Under the pieces are notes generated by a model. It searched no databases and was not told the origin of the DNA. It saw only the letters and a program-made list of their open reading frames with translations. From assembly GCA_024243835.1 (NCBI GenBank), contig JALPMN010000570.1, forward strand, positions 1-20,796: a DNA stretch of 20,796 nt, given 5' to 3'. Position numbers and translations under genes: made by a program. Source of the DNA: Enteropsectra breve (Eukaryota; Microsporidia). Of this stretch, positions 1 through 8,053 are shown piece after piece (position 1 is the first letter of the stretch; each line of letters begins with the position of its first letter).

Positions 1-503
1 GTGCCCCTCTGCTATAATTAAAGATAACAGCAAATTTTTACCATACATGTCTAACAGCAGTAAAAATATTTCATCATGCTAAAATACGCTGTCAAAACAA
101 ACAAGATTTGATAATTGAAAAATTTTTAAATAGCTCCACCCCTGCCAGCAGCAGAGCGCCAGTATGAAGAAGTATAATCAAAGCGCACACTTTCATTTCA
201 GAACACATTTTATTATAAAAGTAAAATCAGCCATCACATTGTAAAAATTTTACCGAAGCAGAAGAGAGCGAGAAGAAAGCAGAAAGATATAAAGAAAATT
301 ATATGGCAGGCACTGGCACAACGAATATTAGTGATAAGAAGGGAGCACCATAATAATTTGCCAAACAAAAATTTACTCCATATAAATAAATGCAGATGTT
401 CTATTTTATGAACAGCTACAGCTCTAAAATCCACACCGCGCTTTTCTGCCATAAACAAACATATTTTATTTTCTAAAATTTTTTCCATCCCCAAATACAA
501 AAC
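1..503. other. Gene-poor left flank and promoter of the WD40-like gene
   Basis: I see no convincing gene here. The last 30 bases hold an AAAATTTTTT run (near 474-484) and CCCC at 489-492, which form the start element of the gene at 504. On the minus strand there is a hydrophobic open frame (about 500-234) that overlaps this promoter and begins at TTG, so I do not call it. A 34-codon minus-strand frame at 196-92 looks like a signal peptide and is listed as a finding. Confidence 0.5.
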
Positions 504-1919
504 ATGATTGAAATTTCAGAGGATGATTTGGAAATACTCATTAATGAGTACCGAAATGCCAAGTTGGACAAAAGAAACACTGGTGGCAAGCAGACTGCCT
601 TTACTCTCAAAGAATTGGTGAATAAGGGGCTGATGTATGCGTATGGTGAGCTCCACTACTTGAATGGCGAGGTCTGCAAGTGCACATCGCCGTTTAATAT
701 CTACAGTGAGCATTCCTGTTCCCTAAGTTCCGGTGCATCTGGCGGTGCCCACGGTATTTACAGCAGCAGCATTTACAGCAGTAATACAAAATATAGCAAC
801 ACACATGGAGGAGCGAATATTATGGATGTGCATGGGGTCAGCAAGCGGGCCTATTCCCGCAAGAACAGCCATGATATTGAGGCTCCCAAGAAGGGAAAGG
901 AGAAGTATCTCTCTTCAGAGGGCAGCAAGAGGAAAAACAGAAAAAATAATATAGAGATAGCAAATTATGATGATTATGTAAATAAGAGAAGCAACAACAT
1001 AGAGATAAAGGGAATACACAAGCTTTTTAGAACGCAGCACCCAGCATTTGCATCGTGGACAGGATCCAATTTGGCTGTTGTTGGGAATGAAACACAGCTC
1101 CATGGATATTTTAAGAACGATCTTCTTTTTAGCAAGAGTTTTAGGGGCTGCACGGCGCTGGCAGCATCGGCAAATATGATTTATCTGGGAAATGCTGAGG
1201 GGGAGGTGATTCACTTTGATCCACGGCTGCAGGCGCTTACGGCGCTTTCTCTGCACAAGGCGCGGGTAAATGGAATTAAGCTGATTGATGGAGAGCCGCT
1301 TAGTTTTTCTGAAGATGGCACTATTTTTTATCAGGGGCTGGAATCGAACTTGGAGGGTGCAGCTACAGAGATCAACACGAGTGGCGTTATTTTTGCTGAA
1401 AAATATGGAAGTGCCTTTGTCTGTGCCTGCAGAGACAACAGCATTGCGGTTTATGAGGATGGCGATATAACGCTGTTCAGGGGGCACACCACTGCGATAC
1501 GCTCGCTGTGTGTGGCTGATGGAATCTGCATATCAAGCAGTGCTGATGGAGTCTTTGGGCTGTACCGCTCGAACAGCTCATTTTACATGCAGGATGTTTC
1601 CTGTTCGCACGCACGTTCAAGTGAAAGCTCGTCACTGGTGCTGGGCTTTGGACTGAGCAGTGTGAAGCTTCTTGATTTGAATCGTATGGATTCTGTTTTT
1701 AAATACAGGGAAAAAGCAACCGCCGCAGATTTTTATGAAAATATGGTTGTTTATGGAAGCAACAGAAACCTGTGCTTTAGAGACATACGGTGCAACGAGC
1801 CTCTCGATATTTTCACTGGAAATGAGATTTTGTATGTGAAGTTCAGTGGGAATGGGGACATGATCTATGTGGGGACTGAGGAGAGTCCGCTGCTTGTGGA
1901 TCTGCGGTATTTGAGATAG
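504..1919 (+). CDS. Divergent WD40-repeat-like protein
   Basis: This 471-aa protein is predicted to fold mostly as a beta-propeller, probably a scaffold in a multiprotein complex; I could not assign it to a named WD40 protein. The N-terminal 65 residues are acidic and helical. Residues 68-105 are rich in Ser, Gly, Tyr and His, and 117-147 is strongly basic with a possible nuclear signal (KRKNRK, 142-147). From about residue 175 to the end runs a series of short beta-strand blades. The clearest one begins FRGHTTAIRSL (325-335) and continues through an SSSADG turn, like the GH...D core of WD repeats. Other blades are eroded, as is common in microsporidia. The ATG has CCCC 12 nt upstream, which supports the start. 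A nuclear ribosome-biogenesis or chromatin role is possible but is inference only. Confidence 0.72.
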   Translation: MIEISEDDLEILINEYRNAKLDKRNTGGKQTAFTLKELVNKGLMYAYGELHYLNGEVCKCTSPFNIYSEHSCSLSSGASGGAHGIYSSSIYSSNTKYSNTHGGANIMDVHGVSKRAYSRKNSHDIEAPKKGKEKYLSSEGSKRKNRKNNIEIANYDDYVNKRSNNIEIKGIHKLFRTQHPAFASWTGSNLAVVGNETQLHGYFKNDLLFSKSFRGCTALAASANMIYLGNAEGEVIHFDPRLQALTALSLHKARVNGIKLIDGEPLSFSEDGTIFYQGLESNLEGAATEINTSGVIFAEKYGSAFVCACRDNSIAVYEDGDITLFRGHTTAIRSLCVADGICISSSADGVFGLYRSNSSFYMQDVSCSHARSSESSSLVLGFGLSSVKLLDLNRMDSVFKYREKATAADFYENMVVYGSNRNLCFRDIRCNEPLDIFTGNEILYVKFSGNGDMIYVGTEESPLLVDLRYLR

Positions 1920-2294
1920 AGAAGACAAAATATAGAGAAATGTTTTTAACGGATTAAAATATTTAATGGGATCTTTCACAATAATATTTCATATGATTTT
2001 TCATAATTTATATTTCATAATTTATAATAGTAACAATAGTGATAACAATAGGATATTTCATATTGATAATAATAGGATATTTCATAATGATAAATTTAGT
2101 GATGTGTGTTTTATTCTCTAGCAAGTTTTAAAATATAAATGATACCTATTGTATACAATTATTCACAGACGTTTGATTGTTATGACAGTTTATTTATGTA
2201 TTTGATCTTTAGCCTGCCTTAATTAATTAGTAGAGTACAGCATTCCTTGGAAAACCCATTAATGATAGTTTATAAAGGCATATTTTTTATTGCG
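1920..2294. other. AT-rich intergenic stretch with a short tandem duplication
   Basis: This gap separates the 3' end of the WD40-like gene from the 3' end of the minus-strand membrane protein, so it lies between two convergent genes. It contains many ATTTCATA words and one 24-bp unit repeated twice (2047-2094). I see no gene. Confidence 0.6.
2047..2094 (+). repeat. 24-bp direct tandem duplication
   Basis: Two nearly identical units, 2047-2070 and 2071-2094, each begin AATAGGATATTTCATA and differ at only a few positions. The sequence is AT-rich and probably arose by slippage. Confidence 0.75.
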
Positions 2295-2813
2295 TTAAAA
2301 TGAAGATACTGATGGATTATAAGGAGCAACTGCAAATGCATGCAGACTCATCAAAAGGAACATACCAAACTGCAATACGAGAAGAGCCTTGGCCGTGATA
2401 AGAACAGTCTTGTCCACGAGCTGAAAGATGCAGAGGGCCTTTATGGTGCTGAAGTAAAGTATATAGAGCAGGGGCCAGCTGATATCTAGAGGGCCAATTT
2501 TAATATCTGCGATGCTTATGAAATACAGAATATTCAGAATTTGGCCCTGTGTTTCCATCCTTAATAGCCATTGAGTGTCTTTTAACACCAGGCTTACGAT
2601 AGCCATGATGAAAATAGGACAGAAAAGCCGAAATATAAAGTAATGAAAGCTAAAATCGTAGAGATTCTTTACGAACTGCTCGAACGAAGGGATGGCAGAG
2701 TGAGAAGTTTCGTTTATATTGCAGAGGCGGAAGAATTGAGTTATGGTAGGACTACCTTGATACCATCGTTTATATTGCGCGAATATTCCTCTTTTTTTAT
2801 TGTCAATAGCCAT
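2295..2813 (-). CDS. Degenerate long-form member of the four-pass membrane protein family
   Basis: This 172-aa protein is a distant paralogue of the tandem family at 4.4-9.9 kb. Residues 9-57 line up with the long-form cytoplasmic segment: a GIFAQYKRWY stretch, SPTITQFFRL, then SFEQFVKNLYDF (43-54), which matches the family motif before the first membrane helix. Hydrophobic segments at about 59-78, 91-105, 112-133 and 138-159 agree with four membrane passes, and LMSLHAF (154-160) corresponds to the LIHA tail motif. It lacks the first 40 or so residues of its relatives. There is no CCC element before the ATG, and the reading frame stays open about 25 codons upstream without another ATG. It may therefore be a 5'-truncated pseudogene or a gene with a different promoter. 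Confidence 0.55.
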   Translation of the reverse strand: MAIDNKKRGIFAQYKRWYQGSPTITQFFRLCNINETSHSAIPSFEQFVKNLYDFSFHYFIFRLFCPIFIMAIVSLVLKDTQWLLRMETQGQILNILYFISIADIKIGPLDISWPLLYILYFSTIKALCIFQLVDKTVLITAKALLVLQFGMFLLMSLHAFAVAPYNPSVSSF

Positions 2814-3199
2814 ATAAAGGAGGTTTAAGGTAGCAGCTTTGTTTGTGTGTTGAAAAGCTGCAGAATAATATTTTCTATAGCTAGCTTATAAGCTTAAGAT
2901 ATTAAGTGAAACAAGAAATCACATTTATTTTTGAATGCATTGTAATTTCAAAGTAAAATATAATGAAGATGGGCTGGTTTATAAAAGTATTTAGCTCTTA
3001 ATAGATCTGTGTTGTAAAGAATGGGGATTAACTTAAAACAAGGAGTATTATATGGGATTAACCAGATATAGAGATGAGCTTTATAAATGTCATATTAAAG
3101 TATATTAAAATAACAGTTAGTGTTAAAATAATGGATATCTTCTATAAGTGATGCATTGTGTGATTATTTGAAACTCTAAAATATTTCACCCCAGATCAA
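2814..3199. other. Intergenic stretch upstream of Hop2
   Basis: I see no gene. Only very short open frames occur (for example ATG near 3053, 19 codons). The last 15 bases carry CCCC at 3189-3192, the start element of the gene at 3200. Confidence 0.55.
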
Positions 3200-3889
3200 A
3201 TGGCGAAAGAGTCAAAGGATGTATCAAAAGAGGAATACAGACAGAATAGAGACACTGTTTACACATATTTCTACTACGCAAACAGGCCAGTTGCCCTATC
3301 GGAGGTAGTCCTGCAGTTCAAAACTATTAAAAAATCGGTTGTTGAGAAAATACTCGGTGACTTGGTCAGCAAAGAAAAGATAATGGCGAAACTTCTTGGT
3401 AAAAGCAAGTTTTACTGTCTGGCACAAGACATGGAGTACAGGATAGAGGAAGAGGAGGGATATAACGATGATATCGATGCCCAGATGAAGGAGCAGAATG
3501 GCAGTTCATCCGGAAAGGACGGTGAGGACGAGAAGACACTGCGCTACCTGCGATGGAAACTCAACAACCTTAAAGAAATACGCAATGTTTTGTGGAAGGA
3601 GAACAGCGCACTCAGCGAGGAGATAACGGGCTATGAAAATGAGCTGAGTGTTGATGAACTGAAGCATGCGATTGAGAATATGAAAAAAATAGTGCAGGAG
3701 AATGAGGGGGCAGAAGAGATTAAAGTTGTGGATGAGAATGCGATGGAACAGAAGAGAAAGGAACATGCTGCAATCAAAAAGATAAACTCAGTGAGAAAGA
3801 AAATATTTAAAGAAATAGTGGATGGTGTTTCTGAAGGGATTGGCTGCAAGTCCAAGGAGCTGATGGAGGACGCAGGAATTGAGCTTTGA
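3200..3889 (+). CDS. HOP2: Meiotic recombination protein Hop2 (PSMC3IP/TBPIP family)
   Basis: Hop2 works with Mnd1 as a heterodimer that helps Dmc1 and Rad51 carry out strand invasion between homologous chromosomes in meiosis. The 229 aa match the family's architecture and usual length (about 217 in human). A winged-helix DNA-binding domain spans about 15-75 and contains the NRPVALSEV element and the GKSKFYCLAQD strand that parallels GKQKIYFADQD of human PSMC3IP. An acidic linker (82-111) is followed by leucine-zipper coiled coils at about 112-170 and 183-210. The C-terminal cap RKKIFKEIVDGV...MEDAGIE parallels the family's final helices. CCCC lies 8-11 nt upstream of the ATG. No Mnd1 gene is in this window. 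Confidence 0.9.
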   Translation: MAKESKDVSKEEYRQNRDTVYTYFYYANRPVALSEVVLQFKTIKKSVVEKILGDLVSKEKIMAKLLGKSKFYCLAQDMEYRIEEEEGYNDDIDAQMKEQNGSSSGKDGEDEKTLRYLRWKLNNLKEIRNVLWKENSALSEEITGYENELSVDELKHAIENMKKIVQENEGAEEIKVVDENAMEQKRKEHAAIKKINSVRKKIFKEIVDGVSEGIGCKSKELMEDAGIEL

Positions 3890-4430
3890 AACAAAGAGAA
3901 TACTAAAATGATTTTTTGATAGAAAAGAACATAATTTATGTTTTCCTATAGAATGTGCTTGGTTAATGTTAGAACAATATGAGCATTATTAAATTTTAAT
4001 AGTAAAATGTGGTTATAAAGGAAGTAGGACTTGTTCTAGCTGTGTTTATTGCGAGCAAATATCAACTATGTCTAACTCTATTAAAAGTTCTTTTATAAAG
4101 CATCTTTTTATAAAATGAAATGAAAGGGATGAACCATCCTCTCAACACTGGACGATTTATTTATATCTTATTTAAGTGTATTAAAGCTTATTAAAACATG
4201 AATATTTCATAAAGAGATTTAAATTTGTCGTAAAAAAGTTTTCATTCGTTAAAGAGGCGATATTCTTGTTCAAAATAGTATAGATCAGTTATAGCCCGCT
4301 GGAGCAATGATCCTTAGAGTAGATATTTTTACTTTATAGCTTTCGTTCTTTTTTATACGTTGTATTTATAAAATATTTTATTTATGCTTTTCTAAATACC
4401 AATAATAAAAAACTTTGTTTTACTGTCAAT
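3890..4430. other. Intergenic stretch between convergent genes
   Basis: This AT-rich gap lies between the 3' ends of Hop2 (+) and the first short-form family gene (-). No open frame of note, RNA gene or repeat was recognised. Confidence 0.55.
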
Positions 4431-4435
4431 TTATT
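4430..4435 (-). terminator. Poly(A) signal AATAAA overlapping a stop codon
   Basis: On the minus strand the last codon and stop read GAA TAA ATT, so AATAAA begins inside the final codon and includes the stop codon of the membrane gene at 4958-4431. Confidence 0.6.
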
Positions 4436-4958
4436 CAAGATCGGAGGACTTGGCTTTTGGAGTTGCGAAGCAAGCATGTATTAGTTGTAGGATTCCTAAC
4501 ACGATTCGCACAATGCAAGCAGGTGTAAAAATATACACAAGATTAATAATTGAATCATCAGCTACACCATAACTAATTGCCATAACTATAACTATAAGCA
4601 TTACAGCAATAAAGTTTATGCCAAATACTCCAATCTTGGAACTGAACAATCCTTTAAGGCTTATAGACGTTAAAATTATGGTGCCAATGACCAACACCCA
4701 TTTAAAACTATTTTCTATTAGACAAATAAAAAAAAACAAGACAATAATATCAATAGCTAGTATAGCCTTAAACCATTCTTTTTTGTAGTCTTCAAGATTT
4801 TGGAGCACTTTTTGAAAGAAACTCATCTCTTGCTCTGCGAACACGGGGCGCCCAGTATTTGATTTTGGAGTACTCATATCAATTATATTATCGTTAGTAC
4901 CACTTATCCCTGTAGTATCTTCTGGGACATTCTTCTTTTCACCACTAATTCCGAGCAT
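4431..4958 (-). CDS. Four-pass membrane protein, family short form 1
   Basis: This is the best-preserved short-form member of the family (175 aa, function unknown). Residues 1-44 are polar and disordered, with NIID and PK.NT words shared with the copy at 7569. MSFFQKV.QNLEDYKKEWF (45-63) is the family motif. Hydrophobic segments follow at about 65-81, 86-104, 112-130 and 137-166. The last ends RIVLGILQLIHACFATP, almost identical to the relic at 6930-7010. No signal peptide is seen, and the N-terminus is presumably cytoplasmic. On the minus strand an AAATTTTTA run and CCCT lie directly before the ATG, which fixes the start. The stop codon is embedded in AATAAA. I recognise no named domain; comparison with microsporidian-only families such as DUF2463 would be useful. 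Confidence 0.82.
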   Translation of the reverse strand: MLGISGEKKNVPEDTTGISGTNDNIIDMSTPKSNTGRPVFAEQEMSFFQKVLQNLEDYKKEWFKAILAIDIIVLFFFICLIENSFKWVLVIGTIILTSISLKGLFSSKIGVFGINFIAVMLIVIVMAISYGVADDSIINLVYIFTPACIVRIVLGILQLIHACFATPKAKSSDLE

Positions 4959-5165
4959 AGGGCGAGTAAAAATTTAAGTTTTATATTTTTAGCCCCTTTA
5001 TTTATAGCCAAGTGTCAATAAAATCAATGTATTAAAGAAGAATTATTTCATATGCTGCATCACTATATATGCCGTATGCTTCTTATTGGCTCTCTTAAAG
5101 GAGTTTCGAGAATTATGATTTAAAAGGAAGTTAAAAATTTTTTAAAAATCTTATACTGTCTTAAA

Positions 5166-5291
5166 GATTAGAAATAATGCTATGAAGATTAGAAATAATG
5201 CTATGAAGATTAGAAATAATGCTATGAAGATTAGAAATAATGCTATGAAGATTAGAAATAATGCTATGAAGATTAGCAACAATGCTATGAA
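5166..5291 (+). repeat. Minisatellite: six tandem copies of a 21-bp unit
   Basis: The unit GATTAGAAATAATGCTATGAA occurs at 5166, 5187, 5208, 5229, 5250 and 5271. The first five copies are identical and the sixth has two changes (CAAC for AAAT region). A partial GATA follows. Because 21 is divisible by three, one frame on each strand stays open through the array, but no gene context supports coding. The near-perfect identity implies recent expansion. Confidence 0.97.
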
Positions 5292-5886
5292 GATACAATA
5301 AAATTCTGTGCTTTCGTGAGTATTACATTTATAATTTCAAAATAAAAGACCCTTTATTTTATCAAATTGGAAAATGTTTTAAAGATGAATTGCTTTAAAA
5401 AAAACATCTAACTATTTTGTGATCAAAATGCTGAGTTTTAAACACGAATATGTTTAAGATGTCCATAATAAACAATGAATGAAAACCCCTTTCTATACAT
5501 AAAAATGCGTGCCTCTTATTTTTTATATGCATGTCTCACCGCTTATTATGAAAAAAGCAATATATTTGATCTTTTCTGAAATAGTATTTCTCTATTTTTA
5601 AGATAATCTGAAAATGCAAATCCACTGCTTAAGCTGAATCCAAAAGAAATGTAGAGAATAGAGAGGCAAAAATGCACTATTAGTCCTGCTTAAGATAGTT
5701 AAAACCTTCGGGACAAAGTTTGTCCTGATGATTTTCGTTGGACTAAATTGATAAGATGCCATCAGAAGCTCTTGATAGCTAAGACTCTCTGTGGTGTTTG
5801 CTAAAAGCTATTTTTCGTGAATAAGTCGCTGTTTATAGACCAAGGATTAATATTACATAGATAAAAGCCTATATTGTTGTATTGTA

Positions 5887-5892
5887 TTTATT
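5887..5892 (-). terminator. Poly(A) signal AATAAA
   Basis: AATAAA on the minus strand lies 3 nt past the stop codon of the membrane gene that ends at 5896. Confidence 0.5.
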
Positions 5893-5895
5893 AAT

Positions 5896-6408
5896 TTATG
5901 ATTTATATTCTATAGTCGCTAAGCAGGCATGTAGGAGTTGTGAAAATCCGAATACGATTCGCACACAACACGCTGGTTCAAAGATTAATGTTAATTCTAT
6001 ACCATAAATTACATGTCCCGAGTATATTAAAAGAAAACATATAACAAGAAGTAGCGTAACAATGAAATTCAGGGGAAACAACCCAATCATAGAATTGCTT
6101 ATTCCAACAAAGCTTATAAACGTTAAAATTAAGGTTCCAAAGCTCGTCACTAGAGGAAAAATATTTCCGGTTAATATAGTATATCCAGCCACTGCAATAA
6201 TATCAAAAATGAACATAATGGTGAACCACCATCTCTCATAATCATTGAGATTTTTGCACACTTTTTGGAAGAAGCTCAACTTTTCTGTATTTGCAATATG
6301 ATTGGTATAAGAATTTGGCACAGTTGCATCATTGGTGTTTTTCCTAATAACAGCATTCACAGGAGTGCTATTTGGGGCATCATTCTTTTCAACATTAATG
6401 AGTAGCAT
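5896..6408 (-). CDS. Four-pass membrane protein, family short form 2
   Basis: I start this gene at the ATG at 6408 (170 aa). The frame is open 8 codons further to an ATG at 6432, but only the inner ATG has CCC immediately before it and an AAAATTTTT run behind that, as in its relatives. The polar N-terminus (1-45) is followed by LSFFQKVCKNLNDYERWWF, the family motif. Four hydrophobic segments follow, the last with CCVRIVFGFSQLLHACLAT. It is most similar to the copies at 4958 and 7569. Function is unknown; a membrane channel, adaptor or host-interface protein are all possible, and the sequence does not decide. Confidence 0.8.
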   Translation of the reverse strand: MLLINVEKNDAPNSTPVNAVIRKNTNDATVPNSYTNHIANTEKLSFFQKVCKNLNDYERWWFTIMFIFDIIAVAGYTILTGNIFPLVTSFGTLILTFISFVGISNSMIGLFPLNFIVTLLLVICFLLIYSGHVIYGIELTLIFEPACCVRIVFGFSQLLHACLATIEYKS

Positions 6409-6424
6409 GGGTATTAAAAATTTT
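6409..6424 (-). promoter_or_regulatory. CCC start element deciding the start at 6408
   Basis: On the minus strand the bases read AAAATTTTTAATACCC directly before ATG. The same AAATTT-then-CCC arrangement precedes most genes here, so the ATG at 6408 is preferred over the one at 6432. Confidence 0.7.
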
Positions 6425-6590
6425 AATTGCAAAACGATGACGCTTATTATTTTTTATATGCCGATAAATTTTAAATACAGAAATTAAGTGATATTAATAA
6501 ATATCAACATATAAAACTTTTATGGAGGGGCCATGCTTCTCGCTAAGCATAATATAAAGAAGAGACTAGCTTGTTTCACCATAGAATTTG

Positions 6591-6890
6591 TTATTTTAAA
6601 AAGTGGTTGTATGTGAAGACCCACGTAGGGACAGTGCGTTTGGTATGCGGTCAGTGTACATAGTAATCCAAATGCCGCCAATACCCATTTTCAGAATCAT
6701 ACAAGACATATGAATAGGCCTTATAATCGAAGCCCGAAGAGGGTATGATCGGACTGTTGATCAGAACTAAGTTATCGATAAAAATGAGGTTTACTTTCGG
6801 GATGGCCTTATGTAAAATCAAAAATTTATTTTTTATATTTTTTAAAACAATTTTTCTTGTAAAAGTTGCTACTTTAATACCAAAGCAACT
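6591..6890 (-). pseudogene. Relic C-terminus of a sphingomyelinase/endopolyphosphatase-type metallophosphoesterase
   Basis: On the minus strand a frame is open from 6890 to 6654 (79 codons, no ATG), then a TGA at 6653-6651, then another 19 codons to a TAA at 6593-6591. The translation contains INSPIIPSSGFDYKAYSY, then VLYDSENGYWRHLDYYVH, and after the stop PTWVFTYNHFLK. This order resembles the end of acid-sphingomyelinase-like phosphodiesterases: an SPS.TP..G element, a Y..Y/D strand, a DY..Y..L element, then P.W..EY.F. No metal-binding motifs are present, so the catalytic part is gone. The piece is wedged directly downstream of a broken family member. The GC content is higher than the surrounding spacer. 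The family assignment rests on remembered patterns only. Confidence 0.45.
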
Positions 6891-6929
6891 CTAATATCAA
6901 GAAACAGCTTTATTTTAGTTGAAATTTGG

Positions 6930-7569
6930 TTAAATATCTAAGGGCTTTGCCACTGGAGTTGCGAAGCAAGCATGTATTAGTTGCAAGACTCCGCTTACAA
7001 TTCGCACTTAGCAAGCTGTTAGAAAAAGGAACGAGATTTCTAATTGCGAAGGACCCAACTTGTAATAATCTATAATTATACATGTTGTTATATAATAACA
7101 TTCTTTAAAAATTTTACTAAAAATTTTATGATAACGGATACCCATGCAGTATCATGATAACAGTCAATTAAATAATTCTTCTAAAGACAACAATACATAT
7201 AACCAAAAGAGTAGTAGTAATAAAGTTCAAGGTAAATAGTCTAATCTTGGAATAATTTATTCCAATATAGCTTATAAACGTTAATATAAAGGCGCCAAAA
7301 GACATTACTAAAAGGCCAGGATCTTTCGCAAATATGGGAAAGATAATCACAGCCATAACATCTAAAAAGAATATAGCATCGAACCAGCCTCTCTGATAAT
7401 CATAAAGATTTTGTCTTACTTTTTGGCAGAAACTCATCTTTTGTTCCGTAACGGTCGGTTGTTCGGTATTTGGTTTTGGAACGGGCAAATCAATGATATT
7501 ATCTCTTGCTGCAGCGTTCTCTGGATTATCTGACGGAGCAATTTTCTTCTCTTCCTTAAATTCGGGCAT
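6930..7569 (-). pseudogene. Broken short-form family member (four-pass membrane protein)
   Basis: The 5' part is intact: ATG at 7569 with CCCC immediately before it, then 133 codons to a TAA at 7170-7168. It includes MSFCQKVRQNLYDYQRGWF and three hydrophobic segments. The protein then ends prematurely in FRRII, about 45 residues short of its relatives. The missing tail is still visible downstream: on the minus strand 7037-6930 reads FLFLTAC, a TAA stop (7010-7008), then VRIVSGVLQLIHACFATP...PLDI and a normal stop at 6932-6930. This tail matches the copy at 4958 closely. A frame break with extra sequence (about 7040-7170) separates the two parts. It could be expressed as a truncated three-pass protein. 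Confidence 0.8.
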
Positions 7570-8052
7570 GGGGCTTTAAAGATTTCGTTTTTAAAATGAT
7601 TTCTCCTTTATTATTTTCATCATTTGTAACATTTGAATATAGAAATCAACTGATTTGCAAAGCTTTCCATGTGAAAAGCACTTTAAGTGAGAATTATTTT
7701 ACTAAAGCAAACTATGGAACATAGACAGACATGCCACTTTATGGGCTGTGTCGCAAGCTAAATATTTTGACTTCAATTATTTGGATGGATAGCTACCAAC
7801 AAACGGATTTATAAAGGTTTTGATTAATTAAATGCAGCCGCATATACATATGCAGATGCTCGTGTCATACACATAAAATTGGTAGCAAGCCATTTATTCT
7901 TAAAAATATAACCGTATTTTCCGGCATAAAGCCCGCGGGCCATCTGAACAAAAAATTACAATTTTAAAAAATTAAAATGGAGCCCTTTCCATCATCTATC
8001 AAATAGTTTTACAATAATATCAGTTTAAAACTTATAATCTGAGCGAATTTAT
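7570..8052. other. Gap between family members
   Basis: Bases 7600-7648 form the conserved upstream block of the copy at 7569. A 10-bp all-GC palindrome lies at 7931-7940 next to a 39-codon minus-strand frame (7943-7824). Otherwise nothing is recognised. Confidence 0.5.
7600..7648 (-). promoter_or_regulatory. Conserved upstream block of the broken family copy
   Basis: Read on the plus strand it runs from TTCTCCTTT to GAATATAGAAATCA. The same order of words occurs upstream of the copy at 9903 (TTTCTCCTTT ... AAATATTGAAATCA), so the promoter region was duplicated with the gene. Confidence 0.5.
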
Positions 8053-8053
8053 T
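8048..8053 (-). terminator. Poly(A) signal AATAAA overlapping the gene end
   Basis: On the minus strand the gene end reads ATT TAA ATAAATTC, so AATAAA starts in the last base of the stop codon. The copy at 9265 has the identical arrangement. Confidence 0.6.

Larger units (their letters stand above)
4959..5895. other. Long gap between family members, with a minisatellite
   Basis: The right-hand gene ends at 5896 and the left-hand gene starts at 4958. The notable content is a six-copy 21-bp tandem repeat (5166-5291). A minus-strand frame is open over about 73 codons with an ATG at 5762 and stop at 5598 (54 aa from that ATG). It resembles nothing I know and has no CCC element, so I do not call it. 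Confidence 0.5.

Noticed and set aside
234..500. Minus-strand hydrophobic frame of 88 codons
   Set aside because: It starts at TTG, overlaps the promoter of the gene at 504, and shows no homology or start element.
1338..1354. tRNA-like word resembling a T-arm (GGAATCGAAC)
   Set aside because: It lies in the WD40-like coding sequence and no acceptor or anticodon stem can be formed around it.
915..1487. 190-codon minus-strand frame inside the WD40-like gene
   Set aside because: It is antisense to a better-supported gene and looks like a shadow, with no start element or domain.
5598..5762. 54-codon minus-strand frame in the spacer (open for about 73 codons)
   Set aside because: No CCC element and no recognisable domain; frames of this length are expected several times by chance in this AT-rich window.
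6910..7101. 63-codon minus-strand frame
   Set aside because: It reads the wrong frame over the tail of the broken family gene; the meaningful translation is in another frame.
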